Source: Panagrolaimus kolymaensis (Eukaryota > Nematoda > Chromadorea > Rhabditida > Panagrolaimidae). From it: DNA of 64,000 nt. Each line of letters opens with the position of its first letter. Positions within the stretch are counted from its first letter, which is position 1. This document shows, piece after piece, positions 22,500-33,419 of the stretch. Where the stretch lies: positions 1,798,001-1,862,000 of the forward strand of contig JAJQJQ010000025.1 of NCBI GenBank assembly GCA_028622995.1. Reading direction: 5' to 3'. Both the position numbers and the translations under genes were made by a program. The notes beneath the pieces were generated by a model that made no database searches, was not told the origin of the DNA, and was given only the letters and a program-made list of their open reading frames with translations.

Positions 22500-24352
22500 T
22501 TATTCTTTTGGATGTTGTTCGGAATAACGAAGGGTTTCAGATGGTGGATAATCAATACACCATTTAACAATGAACTCTTTTTCGTGTTCAGCTTTAATTT
22601 TTTCTGTCCAAAGAAGATTGTTTAAATCATCCATTACTGCCCCAATTGAAGGCAATTTGTGAACAAGAGTTTCTTCCCCGGCATTTGAAGTTGTATGTGC
22701 GTTGTTTTGAGTTATTTCAGGTGAAATTACTCGAACTCGAATTTTTTCATCGGTTGACTTGGGAATTGCTTCGTGGAGGGTAATTAAAACAGGTTCGCCG
22801 CGTTTTGTATTTTTGACAATAATTTTTTGTTCGGTGGTGGAATTTAAATTTTTTGTAATCATACCAGTCTGAAAAAAATTTTTTCTATTATTTTGAAACA
22901 AAAAAAAGGCATTTTGCATATTTTTTTGCCAATAAAGATAAGAAATGTACTTACTTGAGTTTGGAATTTATGTATGGGTTTATAAATAACTTTCACGGTT
23001 TTATCGACGCCCAATGGAACGTCAAATTTCTCGCCACATGAAGCAGCTTTGAGATGGATTTTTGTGGATAAAGAATTATTCAAATAAACTGTTGCAGGAC
23101 CAGAAATAAGGGGATAATCGCTATCATTGATAACCGTGGCCATTAAATATACGCTTGTATTTTTCTTTGGAACGCAATGATGATGAAGTTGAGCGGTGAG
23201 GGTTTGAATAGTAACAGTAACTTTATGTTCAGTTTGATCGGATGGAATAGTTTTCTTTGATGGAATTGAAAAAGTTGTGGAAAGGACATCTTCTTCAGCT
23301 ACGGTTACCGCTTGTTTCATCATTGGTGCGGCACAGGCTCTAAGAGCGCGTCCTCCTCCTCGAGAATTAGAGCCAAAAGATTGTAATATTTCAACATTTG
23401 CGCGACCGCTCATTTCTTCAAATTGTGGAGGTTTATAAAATTCAACAATAGTGGTTCCAAGTTTTGGCAAATCTCCTCCTAATGCGGGTTGAGCAGTGGA
23501 AAGAGATAATTCAACATTGTTCCAATCTTCGCCAGTTTGTTGCCAAATTTTTCCAAAATAACTTAAAATCATTTGATGCTGGTCTTTTTCACTTTTGACT
23601 CGAATATCGTAAGCTGCTGTCCATCGAGCATTATAAACTTGATAAGTAAGAGTAAATTCAACCTCTTCATCACCGGTAGCTTCACTTTCAGCTTCAATTG
23701 TGATTACACTAAAAATGAAAAAATAAAATTTACTTAATTTATGCAAATTTACGCTAGTATTAACTTACAATTTAGCTTCTCGAACATGTTGATGTTGATT
23801 GATTTCTTTATTTAATCGATTTATTTCTGCATTGATCGAGGTAATTTTTTCTTCCGACTCTCGAACCTTGGCTTTAGTTTCAACAGATTTCTCTTCGTGA
23901 AAATCAAAAAACTTGTTGAGACTCGAAACAAATGTATCATCGAAACTCAAAATTGGATGGGCTCCTTTTTCTTTATTTTGGCCGATGAGATTATTTAAAG
24001 TTTCAATTCGAGCTGTGTATACACTTTGTAAATCTCTTTCTTTTTGGACTTCAGCCTCCAATTTTTTTAATTCAGCTTTCAATTCATTGACTTTTGGAAT
24101 ATTTTCTGTTTCAGTATTAATAAATTTTGTTTCAAATTTAACTTCATGAATCGTTGCATTTCCATGGCCATCAACTTTAACTGAATCTTGTTGAACCGAT
24201 TGAGCAATGTTTTCAAGTTGAATTTCATTTAAGCCGGGTTTTAAATTGATTTTGAAATCTCGAGTCACTTCAGCTCGATCTGTGTAAACTGTGACAGCGG
24301 TGATGGGAATATCACGAGCATTAAGAATTTTAAGTGAACGTTGTTCAGACAT
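22500..24352 (-). CDS. DUF4139/DUF4140 (mucoidy inhibitor MuiA-like) protein, similar to C. elegans F37C4.5
   Basis: Three exons (24352-23769, 23708-22955, 22868-22500) close in frame to 568 residues. N-terminal DUF4140 part: ITAVTVYTDRAEVTR and the QLENIAQSVQQDSVKVDG block. A coiled coil of about 100 residues follows (ELKAELKKLEAEVQKE; KITSINAEINRLNKEI). The DUF4139 part starts in exon 2: LTYQVYNARWTAAYDIRV, GKIWQQTGEDWNNVELSLST-type block (key W-x-D/N-V-x-LxLST), a Gly/Arg insert, and VYLMATVINDSDYPL with GPATVYLNN. Length and domain order match eukaryotic members of this family. The biochemical role is unknown; proteins of this type are cytosolic in worms as far as I know. The gene looks intact. 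Confidence 0.88.
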
Positions 24353-25123
24353 TATTTTTTGAGGACTAAAATGTTTAAAAAAGTTTTTAAAAATCGATTA
24401 TGAAATTTTATAAACGCGGTTTTGACGGAAAAATTGGTTCAAAAATAATGTTTGTACGAAACAAATGCAACCTTTAGTTAAAAAGAAAAGATACGTGCAA
24501 AACATGACTAAAAAAAGTCGCGGTTGCGATGGACAACAAAAAATCAGAGACAAAAAATGTTTTATTTTAACAAAAACAATAAAATAAACAAAAGTTTTAG
24601 AAGCAAAAAAGTTAGAAATGAAACAAAAAAAATAACAACATTCATACTAAAAAAACAAATCACTTTTATAGCAAAAAAAATTTATTTGGGGAAACGCCTT
24701 TGAAATTTAACTGAAAGAAAAAGTATTGAAACAACAAACAACGACGCATTTTTATTTCCACATTTTAGTTTGCTGGCTGCGTTGAGGGTGCGAGCATTTT
24801 TTAATTTCATTGCTATGAATAAGAGAGAGTAAAGGTTATTTTATTTTTACGACAAAAAAAAAGGAAAATGCAATGACTCATACGCAGAGAGCACACATAA
24901 AAAAGGGTAAAAAAATAAACAAAAACTTTTTTCTTTCTGAATAATCTCTTTTTTTTGTCGAACTAATGTATTATAAATTCGGTAAGCAAAATTCTGTCAC
25001 CTATTGATTGTTCTCAACATTGAGATTATAAACTTTTTTGGTTGTTTTTTAATATAATTTTTTATTATAAATACAGCAAAATATGTGAAACTTTATTAAT
25101 AAAATAATTGTTTGACACAAAAA
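24353..25123. other. AT-rich intergenic region, no gene seen
   Basis: Shared upstream/downstream spacer between the DUF4139 gene start and the 3' end of receptor copy B. Homopolymer A/T runs only. Confidence 0.55.
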
Positions 25124-26255
25124 CTATGAATGAGTTACTCGACGTATGGATTTTCCATCGATTTGAGCCGCCGTCTGACGATGCTTGTTGCTTGGGGCGT
25201 TGACTTGATGGATTGAAATCGAATATGTTTTTGGCGAAGGTTTAAACATATAAAAGGAAATGTATTCTTTTCGAGTAGTTGGGCTAAAAAAATATTAATT
25301 TACAAAGAAAAATAAATTTAAAAACTTACCTTAAAACCAATAAAGAAATGCTTCCAGTTAAAGCAAAAGCATCAGTAATGAATGGTAAAGCCAAAACTAA
25401 GGCCGCAGTAATGTTTGGATTTGATTCAAACAAATGCCGAGACATACTGTAGCTGGTTCGGAATACTTGAGCAACAAAAACTAAGCAGCTTACAACTAAA
25501 AAATGGATATTTATTTAGCAAACATAAAGATTTCCAACTTTCATATTTTTTAAATGAATACTTACAAAGCAATATTTTTTCTTTTATATTTGCATTATTG
25601 GTTGCTTGCTTATAAAAATAAAATTTCACCAATGATAAAAAATTAAATACAGCTGCAATACCAGTGGTAATCAAAAAGATTAGTGCTGATATTAAAAAAG
25701 TTAAAGAATGCATCATTTGGTTGGTATATTTGAGAATGACATTGTTTTCAGGTAAAAATACAAATATTCCATGTTCATGAAATCTATAGCAAACATGGGA
25801 AAATGGTAAAATAAGTAAAACGGGGATGTACCAATTTCTTCGCCAAATTCGTTCATATCTTATTGGAAACCAAAGAAGCGTAAAACGATTAAAAGCCATG
25901 AAAGTGTGTCCAATAAATTGGATTACTAAGAAATATGGAGTTAAAAGCAAAATGGAGGATGGAATTAAATGGTCATTTTGGAAAAATTCCATTGCTAATA
26001 ATGGAACTCTGAATGCAAAAACGACCTGGAAAATTTTCGATCAGAACATACAAAGGCGTGATTTTAAATAGACTGAAGACTCACCAAAACAAAAGAAGCC
26101 ATATCTGCAATTAAAACAAGCCGAAATATTCCATAAAAAGCGCCTTTGAAAGCTGTTTTTCTCTTGCAAAACAACAATAGCAAAACTGATCCATGAAATA
26201 TATAAATCATAACTTCAACAGTAGTCAAAGCTATTAAATAATGAGCTGACACCAT
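25124..26255 (-). CDS. serpentine 7TM chemoreceptor, four-exon family (copy B), srg/srv-like
   Basis: Exons 26255-26085, 26025-25566, 25495-25330 and 25283-25124 (171, 460, 166, 160 nt) close in frame to 318 residues. Family marks match copy A: YIFHGSVLLLLFCKRK, MAFNRFTLLWFPIRYERIW after TM3, YFYKQATNNANIKEK before exon 3, and SPTTRKEYISFYMF opening the tail. The cytosolic tail is about 18 residues longer than in the other copies and rich in His, Gln and Arg, so this member may couple or traffic differently. I start at ATG 26255 because copies A and D start at the same place relative to TM1. No lesions seen. Confidence 0.85.
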
Positions 26256-27737
26256 CTCCTTAAAAAAATGCAACTTTTTATTAATGAATATGCCCTTTAT
26301 AAAATTTTACAATATAAAGTTATTATATATGAAAATTTTTATCGCGTCTTTAACGAGAGATGTGCCAAAGAAAAAAAAATTATGCCCTTTTTAATTAAGC
26401 TATTCTATCTTTTAATTGTTTTCTAAACAAAATCCATTATGGATGAGAAAGTTTGTTACTGTCGCAAAATTATTTAATTTTAAAATGGAAAACATCCAAA
26501 AGTCGAATGTACAAAAGTTCACGAGGAAGGAAGCTACTTCAAAAGTTGTATGGAAATCTTTCTTATTTTTACCCCATGAAAGCCCATTTAACATCACAAA
26601 ATTTGAATGAACTGCCATGAAGGCCCATTCCGCTTCCCCAGATTTATAATTGGTTACATAACCTCAATAGGTTTTATAACTTTAATAGTTGCATAACTTT
26701 AAATTACTTCGTGTTTTGATTCGGACTCTTTCCTCCTTTAGTTGCGCCTATGGGCTGTTGCACAAAAGTCCGGTCGTCCTATTTTTGTATATAATTTTTT
26801 ATATGAATTGCATTTCTCGAAAATAATTCTTCTTTCATCATTTTTCTTTATGATTGGAAAAATCAAATCTTTAAAGCGTTTATTGTCGCCACCTAAACAT
26901 TTTTTTAGGTGTTTTTCGTTCAAATCTTCTTTTTTATAACAATTTTAAGTAAATAAATCTTTTTTTTAAATTATGAATTGTACCTACTTTCATTTGAACA
27001 TGACGCACGTACATACTTCCACTGAAGAAATAAAAGAAAAGTAATGAAAGAGCACAAATAATTGAACGATGCGTAAAAAAAACATCGTTGCAAATTGCAA
27101 TCGATAACACCTTAAAAAAGCGTTTACTCGTCTTTGGAAGGAAAAAATTCTTTTCTTTTTGTCAATATGTTTGTTGGCTAATTTTGCACTTAAAATTTTT
27201 TTTCATTTTTTTACTTATTTTTTGAATATTTTAGTTTTAATTTTTTCATTTTTTAAAAAAATAAAATCAATTTGTTTTTACAAATAATAAAGAGGTCGAT
27301 AAAAATATTCTGTGATTTTTTTTTTGTTTTTTCCCCTGCTAATAAAATATTATATCTTCGCAATGATACTTTATAATAAATCAACTTTATGAATTTGAGA
27401 ATTTACAGATATCCTTATTAACTTCCAAACAAAGTAAAAACCCTTGTTATTTGATTTAATTATTCGACCATCCAAGTTATAGTAAATTTACTTGCAATTT
27501 AAGTAGCTAAAAACAAAAAAGCAGTATCGTTAATTTGAAACAGAGTTTTTTTCTAATATTGTTTAATTAAAAAAAAAGATTTCAGCATTTCCCGATAACA
27601 AAGCTTTTTTATTTATGACTATCAAAAATAAAATGTTTCATATACAAATAAAATAAAATTTATAAAACTTAAATATGAGTATAATAAAAATCTTCAAATT
27701 CCTGAAAATTAATTTAGCTTTCCATAAATTCCGTAAT
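26256..27737. other. AT-rich intergenic region, no gene seen
   Basis: About 1.5 kb with no supported exon. A small perfect hairpin (CACCTAAA, 6-7 nt loop, TTTAGGTG) lies at about 26890-26911; nothing else stands out. Confidence 0.5.
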
Positions 27738-28272
27738 TCATTTTGCATTTTGAAGCTTATTTGAAATTGTTATAGGCTTTACAAAAACGGAATTTATGGG
27801 TGAACTTGTTTTACACAGAAAAAATTTCATATATTCTTTTCGGTTTGAAGGACTAAAAAACAAAAAACTTGAGTGTAATGAGCTTTGAAATTAAAAAAAA
27901 ATCAACCTTAGTAAAAGTAAAGAAAGACATCCAGTTAAAGCAAAAATGTCTGTAATATAAGGTAAAGCAGCAATTAATAAAACTGTCACATTTTCATCTG
28001 ACCTAAATATTTGCCTTGATAAACTATAAGTTGTCCGTAAAACTTGTGCCAGGAAAATTAAACAATTCAGAACTGAAAAAAAAACATATTAACAAAGTAG
28101 TTTCCATTAATTTTTGGTTAAACAAATAAATCGCAAGGTTAGTGAGGAAGCGAAAAAACGTGAAGTTTTTGATTTTTTTTCTTTCGAGACCCTCCATTGT
28201 AAAACGTTTACTTACAAAGCAAGCTTTTCTCTTTAATATTTGTATTATTCGAAGATTGGTTAAAAAAATAAA
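27738..28272 (-). pseudogene. truncated serpentine receptor, four-exon family (copy C), only TM6-TM7 and tail left
   Basis: The last part of exon 2 (28272-28216, FYFFNQSSNNTNIKEK), exon 3 (28072-27907, 166 nt as in the intact copies) and exon 4 (27852-27738) are present with good splice sites and no stop. Exon 1 and most of exon 2, that is TM1 to TM5, are gone. At about 28272 the similarity stops and LTR-retroelement sequence begins, so the gene was probably cut by retroelement insertion or by a deletion with an end in it. It cannot make a functional 7TM receptor. Confidence 0.85.
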
Positions 28273-28829
28273 ATCATGATGACGATCAAATTGAACATTT
28301 TGAACGGTATCGGTTTCCATGAACTTGATAAATTGAGGACGCAGGAGATCCATTTGATTACGAAGTTCGCGGCCAAGGTGAGCAAATGCAGGAGTACAAT
28401 TATCAGGAGTAGCGCAGTTTGGAGTCGATCGGTAACATAGCAGAGCAGATGCAGTAGATTTTCAATCAAAAATCTAAGAAAAGTTGAACAGCGAGAGTCT
28501 GCACGAGCAGAGCAGCGAAAGTTGAATTTCTGTCACCAGTTTGTTATAACCGTAGTTTGGTTAAACAAAGAGTTCCTTTGATGCCGTAGAATTGACACAC
28601 AAATAAATAGATAATATTTATTCAGGAACAAAGCTGTAGCTCGAGCGGCAGAGCTTACAGCTAACAAAACAATACAGAGTAAAAGCAATCTAGTAAAAAT
28701 CAATGAACGAACAACAAACTAACAAATACAAAATAGGCGAGGCAGCGAAACATCTTTATTCCATTCGAGACCATGAGATACGATACGAAGCGCCATCTTT
28801 GAATCCATCGTGTTGTCAGAGTTACAACA
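28273..28829 (-). mobile_element. LTR-retroelement fragment: one LTR (28542-28829) plus 5' leader
   Basis: On the minus strand a 288-bp LTR-like unit starts TGTTGTAACTC (28829) and ends GGTTATAACA (28542): TG..CA ends within a short inverted repeat TGTT(A/G)TAAC. Next to it is AACTGGTGACAGAAATTC, the usual place for a primer-binding site (tRNA not assigned), then about 250 bp of leader with an ORF from about 28353 (MDLLRPQF), possibly the start of gag. The element then stops abruptly against receptor copy C. The TGTTG start with TGGTGACAG after the LTR recalls BEL/Pao elements; that assignment is tentative. GC content is clearly higher than in the flanks. Confidence 0.6.
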
Positions 28830-28943
28830 GTCATATAGACGTTGCAAAGATTATGAAATGAATTTTATTTTAAGATTCTTTAATTATGCGTTACAAAAAA
28901 ATGTATCTTTCGCTTTGTTAAATTTAAAAGATAGATATTTAAA

Positions 28944-29877
28944 CTAAATTATTTTGTTTGAGGCAATAATAAAATAATAAGAGTTTTCAACGCATCCTGA
29001 GCCTTTGCATTCAAATAAACCGATAGAAAATGCATCGAAATCCCATTTCTCACCCACAAGCGATTTTCCATCCGCAAAGACAACAGCGGCATTATTAACG
29101 CCACATTTCTCACAAACTTGATTGATTACGTTTTCCATTGTTGTAGCACGAATACTATCATAAGTAAAAAGAGATTGTACATCACAAGTGACATATTTTT
29201 GATTAAATTTTTTTTTTGGAGTCGTGATAACAAGGGCAAAGTTACGGCTTACATCGGAAGCAGTTAAAACGATTCCTTTGGAGTAAAATAGAGGTTGATC
29301 CACATCTTTATATGTAACGACTCCAAAAGCATAAACAGGAAAAGAGGACAGCAAATTGGTAGACATTTTATCCTCTTCAGTATCAACTTCATCTGTTAAA
29401 TGATTTTGGATAATTGTGATTACAGTACTGTTGAAGAAAGTCTATAACATTTTTAAGGTTTGAGAATTAATGTATGTTTATTTTAAATTTTAAGATTAAA
29501 ACTAACTTTTCTATATTGGTCTTGTTCTTCTAATTCCTTAACATAAGTTTCAACAATTTTCTTTTCTCCATCATCATCATTTTCATAATTAACGTTAGCA
29601 AGGGCATAGCAAACTGGATGAGCAACAGCCTGAAATTCATTTACAATAGCAAAAGGAATTAGGTTGTTGAGAAATATCATAAAAACAAAAAAACTATTTT
29701 AGGGCACAAACACATTAAAAATGTTTTAATTTTTTTTTCGTTAATGTATTAGAAAAAACTCACAAATTGCTTTAAAATACCAAGAAACACTTCAGCGATA
29801 TTTAAGAAAACTTCATCATTGAGAGGGTCTTTACGCGTCTGGGATTGAACAGCAAATTTTATAAACTCTGTTACATC
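28944..29877 (-). CDS. unknown protein, three exons seen, 5' end not resolved
   Basis: Exons 29877-29764, 29629-29507 and 29441-28944 join in phase 0 to 244 residues (DVTEFIKFAVQSQTRK; AVAHPVCYALANVNYE; TFFNSTVITIIQNHLT). The C-terminal about 140 residues are compact and mixed (LLSSFPVYAFGVVTYKD; VCEKCGVNNAAVVFADG), with three or four Cys and no signal peptide or membrane segment. The first visible exon follows ATTATAG but has no ATG, so a short upstream exon is missing from my model; I found no ATG on this strand up to about 30.3 kb. I do not recognise the family. Codon use is that of a real gene. Confidence 0.6.
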
Positions 29878-30351
29878 CTATAATAATGATTCTCTTTGTT
29901 TGAGTTAACAAACAGCTTTAAGCGTGTGTTTTGTTGTTTTTGTTTACGTTTTATTTTATTTCGTTATTTTGCAAAAAAAAAAAACAACGACAACAAGCTG
30001 TCTCTTATTTTTTTTGCTTCTATTTTTCTTCTTGTTGATTTTCGACTTTAAAATATCTTCAATTTTATCGTTGCTTTATTATTATTTTATTTTTCTTTAC
30101 TAAGCTTTTATAAATAATAAAATAAAAAATGAAACCAAAATACGAGCCTATTTTATCAAAATTTCTTGAAACTTTTTTTGACAAAATTTTTCCTTGCCTT
30201 TTTTTGCGTTATTTTATAGCAAATCTATGTGCTTGAATTTTTTACTGATGAATTTTTTCTTGTGTGAATTTCCTCGTTCATTTTTGTTTTTCTGCTTTTC
30301 TTAATCTCTTTTTTTTACATTTTGAAGTTTTTATTTTTCAGAAGCAGTTTA

Positions 30352-30840
30352 ATGAGTGCAGATCAAAGTCAAAAACATGCAGGAAAACCCGAAGGAGTAG
30401 ATATAATACCTTTGTTAAAAAAGGATGAAAAAACTTATTATATTTTGGTGAAACAATTTCGTAAATCTATTTCTCAATGGATTATTGAATTTCCTAGCGG
30501 CTATATTGATGGCGAAGATAATTGCATTGAAGACACAGGGATTCGAGAATTAAAGGAAGAAACTGGGTACACTGCAAATCGAATTATTCATTCAACTTCC
30601 AAAGGCATGGTTATCCATCCAAGTAATTCATCTGATTCTGATGCAGTTTTAATTGTTGAAGTTGATGGAAATGATCACACAAATAAAAATCCCAAACAAA
30701 ATTTGGATGATGGAGAAAAAGTTGAAGTTTTATTAATTGAAAAGGAAAACATATTCGAATATTTAAATGAAATAATTAAAAATGGTGGAATTGAGATTTC
30801 AACAAAACTTTATTTTTTTGCTCTTTCTAATATTCTTTGA
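30352..30840 (+). CDS. Nudix hydrolase, ADP-sugar pyrophosphatase (NUDT5-like)
   Basis: Single visible exon of 162 residues. The Nudix box is GYIDGEDNCIEDTGIRELKE followed by ETGY, with the catalytic REL-KEE-TGY core intact; there is one extra residue between the first Gly and the RE pair compared with human NUDT5. Upstream, EGVDIIPLLKK and YYILVKQFRKSI...IIEFPSG match the NUDT5/ADP-ribose pyrophosphatase group, which hydrolyses ADP-ribose to AMP and ribose 5-phosphate with Mg2+. NUDT5 has about 55 more N-terminal residues that help dimerisation; these are missing here or lie in an upstream exon. A TTTTTCAG acceptor (ends 30342) precedes ATG 30352 by nine bases, fitting either a trans-splice site or an unseen 5' exon. 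Confidence 0.8.
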   Translation: MSADQSQKHAGKPEGVDIIPLLKKDEKTYYILVKQFRKSISQWIIEFPSGYIDGEDNCIEDTGIRELKEETGYTANRIIHSTSKGMVIHPSNSSDSDAVLIVEVDGNDHTNKNPKQNLDDGEKVEVLLIEKENIFEYLNEIIKNGGIEISTKLYFFALSNIL

Positions 30841-31356
30841 AAAAATATTTTTATTGATAATAAAGAATTATTTTTTGTCGTTTAAAGTTTCCTTTTTCGC
30901 ACTTTTTATAAAAGTTTTTGTGAAGATAAAAAATAAGAATGGCAAAGTTAAAAAAGGCCAACTTGCTCGTGATTCTCTACTGGAATTTTTAAAATGCATC
31001 TCTCTAAAAAAAATTTTATTTTCTAAACCTATCTCTTTTTTTTCTTTTACTTCCGTATAATTTGATAAACAAAATACATACACGTTTAAAAAAGACGTAA
31101 ATAAATAAAGTTAAATTTAAAAAGTACATACGTAGTTTCACACCCATTTTTTTTCTCATTCGGCTGACAGCAATCTGCGATTGTCTTTTGAATCACAATT
31201 ATCTGTATTTTTTCTTTCTTTTGCACGTTTTTTTTGTTTACCGATATTTATTTTCTATCGCGAAGAAAGTAGAGAGTAGTTTAATGTTCGCCAAAGAAGC
31301 AACCAAGCAAAATGTTAAACTTAGATTTTGTCTTTGAATGTGGTTTGATTTGCACC

Positions 31357-31364
31357 TATAAATA
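31357..31364 (+). promoter_or_regulatory. TATA box of Tyr-rich secreted protein gene 1
   Basis: TATAAATA 56 bp upstream of the start codon. The same box lies at 36769-36776 before gene 2, and the flanking 5' regions of the two genes are similar over several hundred bases (AGTAGAGA(G/A)TAGTTTA, GTTCGCCAAAG, CATTTTT, GTGTGAACTACGTA reversed motifs). Confidence 0.6.
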
Positions 31365-31412
31365 CTGCAAATTTGACACTACAAAGTAAATATCAAACTA
31401 AAAAAAATAACG

Positions 31413-31937
31413 ATGAACTCCAAAGTGCAAATAATTTGTTTGCTTTTTTTGTTGCTCATAATTTTAGCTGTTAATTCTCAATATTCATACAATAATAATT
31501 ATTATTACCGAAATTATGGCCAACAATATCAGCAACCAGCTTATAATACCCAAACCCAAGGATATACTGGCTATAATTACCAGCAACCATCCTCCACTTA
31601 CAATGGCTACTATCGAGCTTCCAACGGCTATTACTATCCCAATAGTGCCTACAGTAATAATAATTACAATTATAATTACCAACAACCCTCGACTTATAAT
31701 GGGTATTATCGGGCTTCAAATGGATATTATTACCCCAACAATGCATATAGTAATTATTATCAAAATACAAACACTGGTGGAAATCGTTTTGCTGGACAAA
31801 CTTCTCAAGGTTATAGTTACAATGATGGAAATATTCAAATTTGTGCTCCTAAACTCAAATTTTGTATAAGTGGATATTGCACAGTTAGATGTGGTTCAGT
31901 AACATATCAAGGTAGCAGCGAAAGTATAGAACATTAA
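31413..31937 (+). CDS. secreted Tyr/Asn/Gly-rich repeat protein with C-terminal 4-Cys domain (paralog 1)
   Basis: Intronless, 174 residues. Signal peptide at the start (KVQIICLLFLLLIILAVNS). After a YNNNYYYRNYGQQYQQP segment, two repeats of about 30 residues follow: STYNGYYRASNGYYYPNSAY and STYNGYYRASNGYYYPNNAY with SN-rich linkers. The end is a short Cys domain, C-x6-C-x4-C-x3-C (ICAPKLKFCISGYC...RCG). Tyr is roughly a fifth of the mature protein. Composition suggests an extracellular material: cuticle, egg-shell or adhesive coating, possibly di-tyrosine cross-linked; that is inference. Its paralog at 36828 has three repeats. Compact TATA promoter and A+T-rich 3' end. Confidence 0.75.
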   Translation: MNSKVQIICLLFLLLIILAVNSQYSYNNNYYYRNYGQQYQQPAYNTQTQGYTGYNYQQPSSTYNGYYRASNGYYYPNSAYSNNNYNYNYQQPSTYNGYYRASNGYYYPNNAYSNYYQNTNTGGNRFAGQTSQGYSYNDGNIQICAPKLKFCISGYCTVRCGSVTYQGSSESIEH

Positions 31938-32747
31938 AGACCAAATGGTGCAAAAAATTAGTTCCAATGTCAAATGAGCGAATGCTTTTTATCTTCAAGT
32001 TATCTGTTTTTATTTTAAAAAATAAATGTTTTTTTGAATTTAATAGACAAATATTTTTGTCTTTTTATACAAAATACATCAAAATAAATTTTAAAAATTC
32101 TCTTTGATGAGAAAAAGAGAAAATGATAGAGATTTTAAAGACGACAAAGACAAGATGGACAAAAAAATTAACAAAGCTTTTTTATTCAATAAACTTTTAA
32201 GTTTTCTTTTAAAAAGTTTGAACTAAAAGCAACAACCAAAAACATATTTTTTATCTTACTTTTATGGATAATAAATATTACAATTGACTATAAAAATTTA
32301 TTACAAAATTATATTGATGAAAATTATTATTGAAACTACTAATTTAAAAGAAGATTTTTTTCCACCATATATTTATTTTTCAAATTGTCGAAATTGGAGT
32401 GCAGTGAAAAAAGTTCAAAGAGCTAATAAATAAATAAAAAATATGAAGTGGATTTAATACATAAAATACACAAATCATATATGTAACCCGTGGTCGTCTC
32501 TTTTCATTTTTTTCTTTCTTTCTTTTTCTTTTTGCATTTAAAATTTTTTGAGGGTTCAATCACAAAAAATAATTAATTTATTTTTGTTGTGTTTTTAATT
32601 TAATATAACTAACAATAACAACAACGATCATTACTACTATGATTTATATGTAATTAAAATATATCAAAAAATAAAATAAAAAGATTGCACAATTTTAAAT
32701 AAGAAAATTCAGCGAACATTTTTTTGTGAAACTCTTCTTTTTAATTT

Positions 32748-33419
32748 TTATCCATAAATACATGCAAATGTATCGACATGAAGTAAATTTCCAGAAACGG
32801 GATTTAAAGATAAAAGGTTTCCATAATCATCGCAGGTGAGAGTTTGGACTGTTTGAACTGTTCCACCGGGAGCAAAAATTAATCCACTACTTTGATACTA
32901 AAACTAATAAAATTCACAGAAAATAAATCAAAAATTTTATATTTGACAATGGAGAAGCAGCAGCCCACCTCTTAGGAAATTATTATCTTAATAAAACTTA
33001 CAAGTAAAAGGGATTGAGCAGCCGTTGGTGGAGCCGTGCATGTTACCGAAAGAATAACACATCCAGCAGAATTTTTTGAAAAAGATTGTGACACCGTTCC
33101 AAAAAATGTTTGTGGTGCAAGGATTGCAGGGTCGGAAATGACTGGAAGTTCTCCACATGATCCACATTCTGAAATATTTGATTTTTGTAAAACCATGTTA
33201 ATTAAAAATAATGATGGGATCCATCCTAGAGGATTGTTAGGTGGAGGTTAGAGTTTTTTCTCTCTCGGCGGGGGAGATGGATGGATTTATCAGTTATTTT
33301 TGAAAAAACATACGCGCACCAGCAGCTGCGAGACAAACGTCACCTGGATGGCTTCCAAGTGAAAATTTTAATAATAAAGCCATAAATAGGAATGAGCGTA
33401 TAACTACCATTGCTGTCAT
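32748..33419 (-). CDS. small secreted protein with C6 (DUF281)-like Cys pattern (inverted pair, left)
   Basis: Three exons (33419-33314, 33168-33002, 32897-32748) close in frame to 140 residues. Signal peptide MVVIRSFLFMALLLKFSLGS. The mature part has the spacing CGSC ... AGCVILSVTC ... LTCDDYGNLL ... FACIYG, six to seven Cys, as in the nematode-specific C6 domain (DUF281) of secreted proteins. The family assignment is from the pattern C-x2-C, GC-x5-C, TC-D-x2-GN and is not certain. Donor of exon 1 could be GTATGT (used here) or the GTGCGC a few bases before; both keep frame. It is paralogous to the divergent gene at 34174 with the same exon count and splice phases (1, 0). Confidence 0.75.

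Noticed and set aside
24900..25120. Possible extra exon or gene between the DUF4139 gene and receptor copy B
   Set aside because: No coding composition and no splice-phase match to either neighbour.
28620..28680. Possible tRNA-like text (AGCTCGAGCGGCAGAGCTT)
   Set aside because: It lies inside the LTR and lacks a T-arm GTTCGA and an acceptor stem pairing.
31471..31770. Alternative frames over the Tyr-rich repeat genes (also at 36903-37386)
   Set aside because: Shadows of the repeats; only the called frame has a signal peptide and conserved Cys end in both paralogs.
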